Shown: positions 1 to 9,185 of the stretch, piece after piece
Layout: each line of letters opens with the position of its first letter
Position numbering within the stretch: the first letter of the stretch is position 1
DNA from: UBA7672 sp963718145
GTDB taxonomy: Bacteria > Pseudomonadota > Alphaproteobacteria > Caulobacterales > Hyphomonadaceae
DNA length: 64,000 nucleotides
Assembly: GCA_963718145.1 (NCBI GenBank)
Contig: CAVQYJ010000024.1
Span: forward strand, 62,001 to 126,000
Reading direction: 5' to 3'
The notes under the pieces: generated by a model
Database searches by the model: none
What the model was told of the DNA's origin: nothing
Seen by the model: only the letters and a program-made list of their open reading frames with translations
Translations under genes and position numbers: made by a program

Positions 1-1152
1 CGACCCCACCCCCTGCAAGCCGTCGAACACCGTGACGAACGACACCGCCGCCAGCACCGCGCTCAGCATCGGCACGAGCACCGCGCCCGCCGACCCCGCC
101 TCGCTCCCGTTCAGCATCACCACCGCCACCGGCTCACGCGCCACCACGATCAGCAGCGCCACCGCCATCCCCATCACCAGCGACGCCACCACGCCCAGCC
201 GCGCAGCCTCACGCACGCCGCGCACCTCACCGCGCCCATACCGTTCAGCCACCCGCACACTCGTTGCGGTGCCCATGCCGACATAGACCATGAACACCAC
301 CGCCATGACCTGCACGGCAAGGCCATAGACCGTGTCCGTCATGGGTTGCGCCAGGGCGATGGCGGCGTTGGTGGCGATGATGAAGGTGAGGTTGAAAGAG
401 CCCCATTCGGCGATATTGGCGATTCCCGTGCCGAGCCCGACCGTGTTCTGCCGCCTCGCCTCCCCCGCCGGTCCCGCAGGCGCCTTGCGGAAGCCCGGCG
501 TCAGTCGCCAGACCACCACCAGGAACACCACCATCATGTAGACCCGCGACAGCGTCGTGCCCCACACCACGCCCACCGCGCCGAACTGTGGAACCAGGAT
601 CAGGGCCGAAACCAGGTTCACCACGACCGCCGACATTGACACCGCCGTAACAATGTTCGGCTTGCGCAATGCTTCCAGATAGAAGGAGCACGCCGTGCCG
701 ACCATGTGGCCGAGAATGCCGAGGCCGAGGATGCGCGTCGTCTCCGCCGTCGCCCTGGCGAGGTCCGGCGCGAAGCCGACCAGCGGGAACAGCGCCTCGG
801 CGGTGACATAGACGATGGCCGTGGCGAGGAGCGAATACAGCCCCGCCATCCTGAGCCCGCGCCGGAAGATGCGCCCGCTCTCCTCGCCCTTGCCCGAGCC
901 GTTGAGTTCGGCCGTCAGAACCGACACGCCGATCAGCAGTCCAAGCCCGAACCCCATGAACACGCCGTTCGGCAGCCAGGCGTTGAGCACCAGCGGCAAC
1001 TCGCCCGGCGCCGTGCGCGCCAGCACGATGGCGTCGGTGAGGCTCATCAGCATGAAAGACGCGCGCGAGATCGCCACCGGCACGGCGAGCCGCACCAGGT
1101 CGAGCATTTCTTTGGGCTGCGCCCAGGGCGGCAGGCGGCTGGCGGCGGTCAT
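1..1152 (-). CDS. MATE family efflux transporter (3' end outside window)
   Basis: Multidrug and toxin extrusion (NorM-like) inner-membrane antiporter that expels cationic compounds in exchange for Na+ or H+. The visible 384 residues begin MTAASRLPPWAQPKEMLDLV and contain successive hydrophobic helices. They end in FDGLQGVGS, matching the conserved MATE stretch where the second half of the fold begins its last helices. The reading frame is open to base 1, so the C-terminus is missing. The ATG at 1152 is preceded by AAGGA, and the internal repeats of the family (such as NGVFMGFGLGLLIGVSVL) lie where expected. It is a stand-alone gene running away from the sigma-factor gene upstream. The substrate cannot be told from sequence. 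Confidence 0.9.
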   Translation of the reverse strand, partial: MTAASRLPPWAQPKEMLDLVRLAVPVAISRASFMLMSLTDAIVLARTAPGELPLVLNAWLPNGVFMGFGLGLLIGVSVLTAELNGSGKGEESGRIFRRGLRMAGLYSLLATAIVYVTAEALFPLVGFAPDLARATAETTRILGLGILGHMVGTACSFYLEALRKPNIVTAVSMSAVVVNLVSALILVPQFGAVGVVWGTTLSRVYMMVVFLVVVWRLTPGFRKAPAGPAGEARRQNTVGLGTGIANIAEWGSFNLTFIIATNAAIALAQPMTDTVYGLAVQVMAVVFMVYVGMGTATSVRVAERYGRGEVRGVREAARLGVVASLVMGMAVALLIVVAREPVAVVMLNGSEAGSAGAVLVPMLSAVLAAVSFVTVFDGLQGVGS

Positions 1153-1246
1153 GGGTCCGGTCCTTGCGCATCTGTCGCGCGCTTCAGGGAGGCAGGCTTA
1201 TCTTACGAACCGACGGCCAAGTCACCCGAAAACCTGACATCAGGAT

Positions 1247-2569
1247 TCACGGCTTGCCGTCGCAGGCGTCCGCCCGTGCAAGGAGGAAGGCCCTTTCCCG
1301 CGCGTTGCGGGTCAGCGTGGCCGCAGCCTGGAATTCGGAACGCGCCTCGGCCAGCCGGCCGGCCCGGAACAGGAAATCGCCCCTCGCCGCCGGCAAGGGC
1401 GCATAGTTGCGCAACGCCGCTGCGTCGGCGATCTCGTCCAGCAGATGCAAGCCCGCTTCGGGCCCGAAGGCCATACTGTGGGCGATCGCGCGATTGAGAT
1501 CGACCACAGGCGAAGGCGCCACGACGCGCAACCGGTCATAGAGCGCGGCGATGCGCGGCCAGTCGGTATCGGCGGCTTGCGCTGCGCGGGCGTGGCAGGC
1601 GGCGAGCGCGGCCTGCAGCACATAGGGGCCATTTCCGCCCCCAAGTTTTCTTGTGAGGGCCTCGGCGCGGGCCAGCGCATCGAGGCCCAGGCGGATCAGG
1701 AGGTGGTCCCAGCGCGAACGATCCTGCCCGGTCAGCGGCACGAAGGCCCCGTCCGGCCCGGTGCGCGCGTGCAGGCGCGAGGCCTGGATCTCCATCAGGG
1801 CCAGGAGGCCGAGCACTTCCGCATACTCCGGAGCTTCCTGGGGCATCAGCCCGGCCAGCATGCGGCCGAGCCTTTGCGCCTCCAGGCACAGGCCCGGCCG
1901 GACCAGGTCATCGCCCGCCGTTGCCGCATAGCCTTCGTTGAAAATGAGGTAGATGACCTCGAGCACCGAGGGCAGCCGCGCCGCCCGTTCGGCGCCCCGC
2001 GGCGCCTCGAAGGTCAATCCGGCATTTGCGATCGCCTTCTTCGCGCGGACGATACGCTGGGAAATCGTCGCCTCGCTCGACAGGAAGGCGCGTGCGATCT
2101 CGCCGGTCGTCAGGCCACCGACCACGCGCAGGGTGAGCGCCGCGCGGGCGTCGGGCGACAGGATAGGGTGGCAGGCCGTGAAGATCAGGCCCAGGAGCTC
2201 GTCGCCGAGATCATCGTCAATGGCTTTTTCGATTGCCTCGGCCGAGCCGTGAGACGTGTCGTCCAGCGCATCGTTCAGTGTGTGGGCGATCTCATCGCGC
2301 TTGGCCGTCCGCATCTTGTCGTGCCGGAGGGCGTCGATGGCGCGCCGCTTGGCGACGGCCATCAGCCAGGCGCCGGGATTGGCCGGAACGCCGGTCCTGG
2401 GCCATTCGGCGAGCGCCGTGACCAGAGCGTCCTGCGCCAGCTCCTCGGCGAGGTCGACATTGCGCACCATGCGCGCCAGGCCCGCGATGAGCCTCGCCCG
2501 CTCAATGCGGAAGGTCGCCTCGATCGCGCGATGAGTTTCGCCCGTGGTGTGGGTCTCGCCTGTGGTCAC
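1247..2569 (-). CDS. ECF-type RNA polymerase sigma factor with C-terminal DUF6596/TPR-like extension (ECF42-like)
   Basis: 440-residue sigma factor. Residues about 15-85 form sigma region 2 (ARMVRNVDLAEELAQDALVTAL), and residues about 145-185 form region 4 with the helix-turn-helix (LTTGEIARAFLSSEATISQR). The remaining 250 residues are the extension typical of the group linked to DGPF/YCII proteins, including the LIFNEGYAA and VVDLNRAIAHSMAFGP motifs. Start is GTG at 2569 behind AAAGGCGGC. Known ECF42-type factors control neighbouring DGPF-domain genes without an anti-sigma factor; the YCII/DGPF gene two positions upstream (3139-3570) fits. The remaining targets are not visible here. Confidence 0.93.
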   Translation of the reverse strand: MTTGETHTTGETHRAIEATFRIERARLIAGLARMVRNVDLAEELAQDALVTALAEWPRTGVPANPGAWLMAVAKRRAIDALRHDKMRTAKRDEIAHTLNDALDDTSHGSAEAIEKAIDDDLGDELLGLIFTACHPILSPDARAALTLRVVGGLTTGEIARAFLSSEATISQRIVRAKKAIANAGLTFEAPRGAERAARLPSVLEVIYLIFNEGYAATAGDDLVRPGLCLEAQRLGRMLAGLMPQEAPEYAEVLGLLALMEIQASRLHARTGPDGAFVPLTGQDRSRWDHLLIRLGLDALARAEALTRKLGGGNGPYVLQAALAACHARAAQAADTDWPRIAALYDRLRVVAPSPVVDLNRAIAHSMAFGPEAGLHLLDEIADAAALRNYAPLPAARGDFLFRAGRLAEARSEFQAAATLTRNARERAFLLARADACDGKP

Positions 2570-2694
2570 GCCGCCTTTTCGGCCAAGGCCGCACGGTAGA
2601 CAAGCCGGGCAAATTCTGGCGCTGAATGCGCATTCTGGGATTTCGACGGATGGCGTAGCAAGCCTGTCAACGCGGCGGCGTCTCGGCTTGAAAT

Positions 2695-3127
2695 CTAGTC
2701 TTCACTCGTAGCCTCGGCACCATGCCTCATCGCCGCTTTGAGCACGTCGATGTTTATGTCTTTCAGCGTCTTGAACCTGATGCAGTACCCGCTCACGCTC
2801 GCCTTGCCGATGGTTTTTGCATATGTCTGCTTGAGGTAATTCTTGTCCTCGATGCCAAGGACGTAGACAGAGATGCCGGTCGTGTTCGGGCTGATCCCGA
2901 TCTGGTAAAACTCCCGGGTTTTTCCGCCGGCATATTTTATCGTGTAGAGCCCATATCCGATGTTGGGGTTGGAAACTGTCCTGCCGTCGCTGTCTCTTGC
3001 CGTCCAGGAACCATAGTTTGCACGCGGGCATGATTTTCAGAATGATGCGGTGCAACGCGCGCATATCACTGCGTTTTGGTTCAGGCTGGCTGGCGATGTA
3101 GCTTTCGATTTGGGCTTTTACAGTCAT
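2695..3127 (-). pseudogene. DUF1801 domain protein, frameshifted
   Basis: A small protein of the DUF1801 fold (YdhG/YjhX-like, function unknown). The first frame reads MTVKAQIESYIASQPEPKRS through CKLWFLDGK. The continuation, DSDGRTVSNPNIGYGLYTIK to a TAG at 2695, lies in the next frame. One surplus base near 2995 explains the break: GGC AAG A GAC AGC. The joined product would be about 143 residues, a normal domain length. It lies 11 bp downstream of the DGPF gene and upstream of the sigma-factor gene, as expected for an accessory member of this ECF module. Either the gene is dead or the base is a sequence error; the intact coding on both sides favours error. Confidence 0.8.
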
Positions 3128-3138
3128 GTGAACGCAAC

Positions 3139-3570
3139 CTACGCAACCCCCAGCTTCCCGCGATCTCCGGTACGGGGCGCAGCCAGCTCCTCGGGCGTCA
3201 TGAACTCGGCGAGGTCCGCCGCCTCGTAGAAGGGCCGGATTTCCATCTCGCTCTTGCCCGGCATGACGGGCGCCCGCTTCGCCCAGGCCATCGCCTCGTC
3301 CATGTCCTTGACCTCCCAGATCGAGAAGCCGGCGACCAGTTCGCGGGTCTCGGCGAACGGCCCATCGATGACCGTGCGGCTGCGACCATCCGTGACGATG
3401 CGCTTGGCCAGAGCGGTGTTCTGGAGGCCGGCGGCGGCAATGAAGACGCCGGCCTTGACCAGCTCTTCGGTGAACCGGTCCATCGCCGCGAACGCCTCCA
3501 GCATTTCGGGCGTGGGGGGGCCGTCCATTTTCATGTCCTCGCCGGCTTTCGCGATCACCATAACCCGCAT
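3139..3570 (-). CDS. YCII-related / DGPF domain protein
   Basis: 143-residue cytoplasmic protein of the DGPF/YCII superfamily (ferredoxin-like alpha/beta fold, biochemical role unknown). It has the typical opening MRVMVIAKAGEDMKMDGPPT, a central VIDGPFAETRELVAGFSIWE with the eponymous DGPF, and a closing IRPFYEAADLAEF. The ATG at 3570 follows AAGGAGA, an excellent ribosome binding site. It heads a same-strand run with the DUF1801 gene and the ECF42-like sigma factor. This genomic pairing is characteristic of that sigma group and suggests that the sigma factor transcribes this gene. Confidence 0.92.
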   Translation of the reverse strand: MRVMVIAKAGEDMKMDGPPTPEMLEAFAAMDRFTEELVKAGVFIAAAGLQNTALAKRIVTDGRSRTVIDGPFAETRELVAGFSIWEVKDMDEAMAWAKRAPVMPGKSEMEIRPFYEAADLAEFMTPEELAAPRTGDRGKLGVA

Positions 3571-3751
3571 GGCCTGTCTCCTTGCCTGAGCCTGCCCCTT
3601 TTGGCGCCTCGAAGGGACGACGAACGAGCTTGCCGGAAATCGACAGCGTTCTCCAGATTTTTGCTCGACGTTCGAAACGCGCGGCGTGACCGGGCGTCCT
3701 GTGACCTCTGCACCGCTGGAACGGCAAGCTCCCGGCTGCCTGCCGCCGGCG

Positions 3752-4273
3752 TCAGAACGCCCGTGCGAGGGCGCCGTCAGAGGATTGGCGCAGGCAGGTG
3801 GCGCCGGCGGCGTCGCCATAGTTGAGCGCCATGCTTGACCCGTTGATCTCGACCAGCGGCGGCGACCGCTGCGCCAACATCTCCTCGACCATGCCCTGCA
3901 TCAGGGCCGAGACCACATCGCGCCCGCCCATCCTGGCGCGCGTCACGCTGAAATTGACGAGCTTCTCGTCGAGCCGGCCATCGGGCAGCACCTCCCACGT
4001 CTCGCGCGCATTGCCGGCGAAATCGTGGGCGACGCCGTCGCGGCTGCCGGTGATGTTGAACGTGTACGAGGCCTGGCCGCCGGACTGGTAGGTGACGGTG
4101 CGCTGCTTGGTGAGGCCGCCGTCGGAGCGCTGGCACGACCAGGCGCCGAGGATGGTCTGGCTGGCCGGCGCGGACTTGTCGCCAGAGCTGGCGAACGGAA
4201 TGATGGGCGAGCCCGATGCGCATGCGCCAAGCAGAAGGGCCGCAGCGGCCAACGCCAATCCCTTCCGTGTCAT
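3752..4273 (-). CDS. Hypothetical lipoprotein (first of three related)
   Basis: 173 residues with a signal peptide and lipobox LLLGAC (Cys18), so probably attached to the envelope. The mature part contains ILGAWSCQRSDGG near the N-terminus and GATCLRQ near the end, two cysteines that could form a disulfide. The same layout (G-x-W-x-C at the start, T-C near the C-terminus) recurs in the next two upstream genes, so this looks like a local gene family. No function is recognised. A protease-inhibitor-like or lipocalin-like small beta fold is possible but unsupported. Confidence 0.85.
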   Translation of the reverse strand: MTRKGLALAAAALLLGACASGSPIIPFASSGDKSAPASQTILGAWSCQRSDGGLTKQRTVTYQSGGQASYTFNITGSRDGVAHDFAGNARETWEVLPDGRLDEKLVNFSVTRARMGGRDVVSALMQGMVEEMLAQRSPPLVEINGSSMALNYGDAAGATCLRQSSDGALARAF

Positions 4274-4399
4274 GTCGCGAATCTCCAGCCGTTCGACCCC
4301 GGATAGGGCGGGAGCCCCCTCAAGTCCAGCCAGCCGGCTGCGGTGACGGCGGAACCTTGCCGCGGATTCAGAATTCTCACAGGTCCGGCAGGCGCAGGT

Positions 4400-4864
4400 T
4401 CACTTGCTGCAGGTGGTGACCGTGCCGTCGGTCGAGGAAAGTTTCATCGTCACCGGCGTGATTTCGAGCGCCGAGATGGCGGTCTGGCCGGCGATATAGG
4501 GGCCGATCATGGACTGGGCCAGGGCCGGATCGATGACATTGCCGTTCAGCTTCGCGGCGGTGACGGTGACGCCGCCCAGCGTCTGTTCCAGCTTCGTATC
4601 GTTCTCCAGCAGCTTCCAGGTGGCGTCGCCATCGCCGCTGGCCTCGATGACCATGCCGCCGCCCTGCCCTGCGACGTCGAGATGGAAGGTCGCGGCGCCG
4701 CCGGGCCTGTAGGTGGTAACGCCCTTGATCTTCGCGACGCCGGCCGAGGACTCGCAGGTCCAGGCGCCCATCAGCATCTGCTCGGGCGTCGGCGGCTTGG
4801 GCGGCGAAGACGCACAGGCGGCGAGGACAAGCCCCGCGCAAACCAGGAATCCTGTGCGTCTCAT
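4400..4864 (-). CDS. Hypothetical lipoprotein (second of three related)
   Basis: 154 residues beginning MRRTGFLVCAGLVLAACASS, with lipobox LAAC. The mature region has MGAWTCESSAGVAKIKGVTT and closes TDGTVTTCSK, so the two-cysteine layout of the neighbouring lipoproteins is kept. The middle part (KLLENDTKLEQTLGGVTVTA) aligns by eye with the deduced strand pattern of the 3752-4273 product. It lies 14 bp from the third paralog on the same strand, so the two are probably co-transcribed. Function unknown. Confidence 0.85.
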   Translation of the reverse strand: MRRTGFLVCAGLVLAACASSPPKPPTPEQMLMGAWTCESSAGVAKIKGVTTYRPGGAATFHLDVAGQGGGMVIEASGDGDATWKLLENDTKLEQTLGGVTVTAAKLNGNVIDPALAQSMIGPYIAGQTAISALEITPVTMKLSSTDGTVTTCSK

Positions 4865-4878
4865 GCCGTGTCCTTCCG

Positions 4879-5319
4879 CTATTTCTTCTTGCAGGTCGTC
4901 GCCATGCCGCCCGCCGACAGGGTCATCGTGTCGCCTTCGACCTTCATCGTCGAGGTTTGCGGCGCCTTCATGCCGCTGGTCATCTGGTCTTTCAGTTCGT
5001 CAGGCACCGGCTGGCCATTCATGGTCGCCGACTCGATGGTGGTGTCGGTCATCTCTTCACTGAGCTGGTCCTTGTCGAGCGCCCACTTGCCCTTGAACCC
5101 GACCTTGATGTCGATCTTGGCGCCGGGCTGGTCGACAGCGACCGTCGCCGTGCCAGAGCTTGCGCCGCCAGCTGCATAGGCGACATCGACAGTCGTCTTG
5201 GCGCCCATGGCGTCGGCCGTGCAGATCCAGGACCCTTGGGGCGGCGGACCGTTCGCACCCGTGCATGCAGCCGCGAGAACAAAGGCCGAGGCGGCCAGGC
5301 ATGCACGCGCATTCATCAT
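4879..5319 (-). CDS. Hypothetical lipoprotein (third of three related)
   Basis: 146 residues. MMNARACLAASAFVLAAACT is a lipoprotein signal with lipobox AAAC. The mature part starts QGSWICTADAMGAKTTVDVA and ends AGGMATTCKKK, with the G-x-W-x-C and terminal TTC pattern shared by the two downstream genes. A second in-frame ATG one codon later is an equally good start. It is the first gene of the three in the direction of transcription. No database family is recognised from the sequence. Confidence 0.85.
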   Translation of the reverse strand: MMNARACLAASAFVLAAACTGANGPPPQGSWICTADAMGAKTTVDVAYAAGGASSGTATVAVDQPGAKIDIKVGFKGKWALDKDQLSEEMTDTTIESATMNGQPVPDELKDQMTSGMKAPQTSTMKVEGDTMTLSAGGMATTCKKK

Positions 5320-5417
5320 CTCGATTCCCCGTGGAAAGGACCGCCGGATGGCGGCCCGCCGGTGCGACTATAGGATGAATCCCGCCGCCGGCCACCCGAG
5401 GCCGCGTTACGCGACTG

Positions 5418-6888
5418 TCAGGCTTTCGCAGACTTGCGTTTCGCCGACAGCTTCTCTGCGATGAGGAAGGCCAGCTCCAGCGCCTGTTCGTTGTTGAGGC
5501 GGGGATCGCAGTGCGTGTGGTAGCGGTCCTGCAGGTCCATGGCGGTGATCTTGTGGGCGCCGCCGGTGCACTCGGTCACGTCCTGCCCGGTCATTTCAAG
5601 GTGGATGCCGCCAGGATACGCGCCTTCGCCCTCGATCACGTCGATGAAGGATTCGATCTCGGAGCGGATGCGGTCGAACGGCCGGGTCTTGTAGCCTGAG
5701 TTGGTCTTCTCGACATTGCCGTGCATCGGATCCGACGACCACACGACGGCGCGGCCCTCGCGCATGCACCGCCTTCACCAGCCTTGGCAGGCCCGCCTCG
5801 ACCTTGTCCGAGCCAAAGCGCGCGATCAGCGTCAGGCGGCCGGGCGTGTTGTCCGGGTTGAGGATGTCGATCAGGCGGATGAGATCGTCCGGCGCCAGCG
5901 ACGGACCGCATTTCATGCCGAGCGGGTTCTTCACGCCACGGCAGAACTCGATGTGCGCATGGTCGGCCTGCCGCGTGCGATCGCCGATCCAGATCATGTG
6001 CGCGGAGGTGTCGTAGAACTCGCCCGGGCGCGTGGAATCCTCCCGCGTCATCGCCTGCTCATAGCCGAGCAGCAGCGCTTCATGGCTGGTGTAGAATTCC
6101 GTCTGCGACAGGGCCGGCGTCGTCTCTGGCGTGATGCCGCAGGAGGCCATGAATTCCATCGCGTCGGTGATGCGCGAAGCAAGGGCCCTGTACCGCTCTC
6201 CCGCTGGAGAGCGGTCTACGAACCCGAGCATCCAGCGATTGACGTTCGCCAGGCTGGCATAGCCTCCCTGCGCGAAGGCGCGCAGCAGGTTCAGCGTCGA
6301 CGCCGATTGCAGGTAGGCCTGCAGCAGGCGTTGCGGATCGGGCACGCGCGCTTCGGGCGTGAACTCCATTCCGTTGATGTTGTCGCCGCGATAGGATGGC
6401 AGCGTGACACCATCGATCACCTCGGTCGGCGCCGAGCGCGGCTTGGCGAACTGGCCGGCGATCCGTCCGACCTTCACCACGGGCTTGCCGCCGGCGAACG
6501 TCATCGCGGCGGCCATCTGCAGGATCAGGCGGAACGTGTCGCGGATGTTGTTGGGGTGGAATTCCTTGAAACTCTCGGCGCAGTCGCCGCCTTGCAGGAG
6601 GAAGGCCTTGCCCGCCGCCACATCGGCCAGCCGCGCCATAAGAGTGCGCGCCTCGCCTGCGAACACCAGCGGCGGGTAGGTCGAGAGCTGCTTCTCCACG
6701 GCGTCGAGCTTCGCCGGGTCAGGATAGTCGACCGGAATGTGCTGCGCCGGCTTCTGCCTCCAGGAAGCAGGCGACCAGCTTGCGCCGGCAGTCGATCCAT
6801 CCGATGGCGTCACGCTTTCACCTGCACCTGTCGAGCCCGCACGATCCAAGACATCGCTGAAGCCCGCGTCAATCCGGTCACTACTCAT
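5418..6888 (-). pseudogene. aroG: 3-deoxy-7-phosphoheptulonate (DAHP) synthase, class II, frameshifted
   Basis: First enzyme of the shikimate pathway, condensing phosphoenolpyruvate with erythrose 4-phosphate. The class II (plant/mycobacterial) fold is unmistakable: FLLQGGDCAESF, ITPETTPALSQTEFYTSHEA, MIWIGDRTRQ and KCGPSLAPDDLIRLIDILNP. After a break come VVWSSDPMHGN, GGIHLEMTGQDVTEC and THCDPRLNN. The metal ligands Cys, His, Glu and Asp are all present. The frame changes at about 5761-5769 (between LPRLVKAV and REGRAVVW), a net gain of one base. Joined, the protein has about 489 residues. The ATG at 6888 lies 7 bp after the asd stop, so the two are co-transcribed. A dead copy of an essential enzyme is unlikely, so a sequence error is suspected. 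Confidence 0.9.
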
Positions 6889-6895
6889 CACACGC

Positions 6896-7945
6896 CTACT
6901 GAAGCCGTTCCGCGATCTGCACGGCATTGAGCGCCGCGCCTTTCAACAATTGGTCGCCCGAGATGAACAGGGCCAGGCTGCGCCCGCTGGGATCGGACAA
7001 ATCCTCGCGGATGCGGCCGACCAGCACGTCGTTCTGACCGGTGGATTCCACCGGCATCGGGAAGTGGTTCTTCGCCCGGTCATCGACCACTTTGAGGCCC
7101 GGCGCCTTCGATAGCAATTCGCGCGCCTTCTCGACCGAGAGCTTATCCCCGAACTCCACCGTCATCGCCATCGAATGCGCGCGCAGCACGGGCACCCGCA
7201 CGCAGGTCACGCCGACGCGCAGGTCGGGCAGGCCCATGATCTTGCGCATCTCGGCAATGACTTTCGTCTCTTCGCCATTGTAGCCGTCGGCGCCGATCGT
7301 GGTGTTGTGGCTGAACAGGTTGAACGCATAGGGGTGCGGCAAGACCTTCGGCTGGTACGCCTCGCCCTTCAGCCAGGCGCGTGTCGAAACTTCGAGCTCT
7401 TCCATAGCCGCGGCGCCCGCGCCGGAGGCAGACTGATAGGTCGACGCGATCAGGCGTTTCACGCCCGCCGCCTTGTGGAGCGGCCAAAGCGCCACCGCCA
7501 TGATCGCCGCCACGCAGTTTGGGTTGGCGTAGATTTTCTGGCCGCGTGTGATCAGGTTGCCGTTCACTTCCGGCACAACCAGCGGAACGCTTGGGTCCAT
7601 GCGGAAAGCCGACGAGTTGTCGATCGCCACTGCGCCCGCGGCGGCCGCCATCGGCACATATTTCTTGGAGATATCGGTTTCCGACGCGAACAGCGCCACA
7701 TCGACGCCGACGAACGAGTCCTCGCCCAGCGAGCCCAGCTCGATCTCGCCATCACGGAAGACGAGGCGCTTGCCCACCGAGCGCTCGGAGGCAAACAGTT
7801 TCAGCGTGCCGGTCGGATAGCTCGACCGCTCCAGGCAGCGCAGCATTTCCGCGCCCACCGCGCCTGTCGCACCGACAACGGCGACCGTCTTCGTGCCCGC
7901 GCCCGTGCTGGCGCTGCGGCGGGAGGTTTCGGTTACCTGAGTCAT
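6896..7945 (-). CDS. asd: Aspartate-semialdehyde dehydrogenase
   Basis: Reduces aspartyl-4-phosphate to aspartate semialdehyde with NADPH, the branch point to lysine/diaminopimelate, threonine and methionine. 349 residues: NADP-binding VAVVGATGAVGAEM (22-35), IDNSSAFRMDPSVPLVVPEV, active-site Cys144 in ANPNCVAA, and the late VRVPVLRAHSM histidine block. The usual NPNCST is NPNCVA here, so two residues after the nucleophile differ from the classical motif. The ATG at 7945 follows AGAGGAGA. It is followed on the same strand, 7 bp away, by the DAHP synthase gene, giving a small amino-acid biosynthesis unit. Confidence 0.96.
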   Translation of the reverse strand: MTQVTETSRRSASTGAGTKTVAVVGATGAVGAEMLRCLERSSYPTGTLKLFASERSVGKRLVFRDGEIELGSLGEDSFVGVDVALFASETDISKKYVPMAAAAGAVAIDNSSAFRMDPSVPLVVPEVNGNLITRGQKIYANPNCVAAIMAVALWPLHKAAGVKRLIASTYQSASGAGAAAMEELEVSTRAWLKGEAYQPKVLPHPYAFNLFSHNTTIGADGYNGEETKVIAEMRKIMGLPDLRVGVTCVRVPVLRAHSMAMTVEFGDKLSVEKARELLSKAPGLKVVDDRAKNHFPMPVESTGQNDVLVGRIREDLSDPSGRSLALFISGDQLLKGAALNAVQIAERLQ

Positions 7946-8339
7946 GGCGTGGTCTCCTCTTTTGCCGGGAGACGGGGCGAAGCAAGGCCCCATCCGGTTT
8001 CCGGCGGGGCTGGTCGGCGGGCTTCTAGCTTGCGAACAAGCCCAAGCGCGCCATCCGCCCCGCGGGGGCAATGGTCTTCCAGAAGTAGCTCTTGGAAAAC
8101 ATGGCTTGCATGGGGCGCAGCTTCTACGCGGGGCCACCCCTGCCGTCAACTTCGGCACGATTGGCGCGCGCCTGCACCGGACGGCGCAACAGACGTACCT
8201 ATCATCGATAGATATGGGGGAGTTGCGCCCATGGGCCTGTTTGCTGCCCGATCCAGCACGTCGGCGGCGATAAAGGGATGGCCGCAACCGCGCCCATACC
8301 CGACGTCGCGGGGTTTGAAAATCCAGCCGGGAGCGGCAG
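7946..8339. other. Intergenic region upstream of asd
   Basis: 394 bases between asd and the first acid phosphatase gene, both on the minus strand. It should carry the asd promoter and the end of the phosphatase transcript. I see no convincing coding frame, tRNA or classical terminator. There is a short inverted repeat, CTATC-ATC-GATAG, near 8199-8212, of unknown meaning. Confidence 0.5.
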
Positions 8340-9173
8340 CTACTTCAATGCCAATGGCTTCACCAGCTCGGCTTCCTTCGCGCACCAGGCCGCGTCCGGC
8401 TTCGCGCCGGACTTGCGCACGACATCCACCTCCTCGCGCGCCTTGGCCATCGCGGCGAGGAATTCCGCATTGCCCAACAGCACGGCATAGACGCCCGCCG
8501 CATTGGTGCGCCCTGCCTCGATCGCCGACCAGTTGTGCACGCCACAGACGACACGGCTCTCGGTGTAGGCGCGCGCGCGGGCGAGCACCGGAGTGGAGCG
8601 GTCCGGCGCAAGCTGCGCGATCGTGAGACCCGCCGTCCAGCCGAGCGAGGCATGGCCCGAGGGATAGTCGAAGTTCGCCGACAGCCCGTCTGACCGTTCG
8701 ATGCAGATATTCCCCGGATTGTGCAGGTAGGGCCGCGTGCGCTTGTAAATTTCCTTCGCGCGTTGCGCGGCGGCGCCGGCGTCAATCGTGGTGCGAGAAA
8801 GGATCATCGCCAGGGTCGGCGCGTTCTCCGGCGTCAGAACCGCGCCGACCGAGCAGGAAAAATCCGCCAGCAGGGAAGCCGCACGATAGCTGTCGTCGTT
8901 CTGCGCCAGCTTCCAGCGGTCCGATCCCTCTAGCGCGCGCGTGGCGCGGAAGATCGCCCAGTCGGCGTCGTTGCGCGGCTCGCCCTCCTTCGGCGCCGGA
9001 GGAATGGTCGCGAACGCGTCCGGCGTCATGTCAGGGGCCAGGAAACCGCGCACGCGAGCAACGGCAGGATTTGTCGGCGCGGCAGCCTGTTGTGCGGCCG
9101 CCAGGAAGCCCGCGGCGCCACACGCGAGCAAGACGGCTACGGCAGCGGATTTCAGGAAGAGCGACGCGGTCAT
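8340..9173 (-). CDS. Class A non-specific acid phosphatase (PAP2 superfamily), copy 1
   Basis: 277-residue exported phosphatase of the PhoN/PhoC type. An N-terminal signal (AAVAVLLACGAAGFLAAAQQ) precedes motif 1 KEIYKRTRP, motif 2 YPSGH (in FDYPSGHASLGW) and motif 3 SRVVCGVHNWSA. The family consensus is K-x6-RP, PSGH, SR-x5-H-x3-D. The final Asp of motif 3, which orients the nucleophilic His in characterised enzymes, is Ala here. Residues such as ALEGSDRWKLAQNDD are shared with the next gene, so the two are a tandem duplication, 12 bp apart. Likely periplasmic phosphate scavenging, though the altered motif leaves activity uncertain. Confidence 0.9.
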   Translation of the reverse strand: MTASLFLKSAAVAVLLACGAAGFLAAAQQAAAPTNPAVARVRGFLAPDMTPDAFATIPPAPKEGEPRNDADWAIFRATRALEGSDRWKLAQNDDSYRAASLLADFSCSVGAVLTPENAPTLAMILSRTTIDAGAAAQRAKEIYKRTRPYLHNPGNICIERSDGLSANFDYPSGHASLGWTAGLTIAQLAPDRSTPVLARARAYTESRVVCGVHNWSAIEAGRTNAAGVYAVLLGNAEFLAAMAKAREEVDVVRKSGAKPDAAWCAKEAELVKPLALK

Positions 9174-9185
9174 GATCGTCTCCGT

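Noticed and set aside
245..1171. A 308-residue open frame on the minus strand in the first kilobase
   Set aside because: It is rich in Arg, Gly and His and has no domain. The MATE frame over the same bases gives a clean membrane protein.
1445..2599. A 384-residue plus-strand frame across the sigma-factor gene
   Set aside because: The sigma factor on the other strand has full family motifs. This frame has no recognisable fold.
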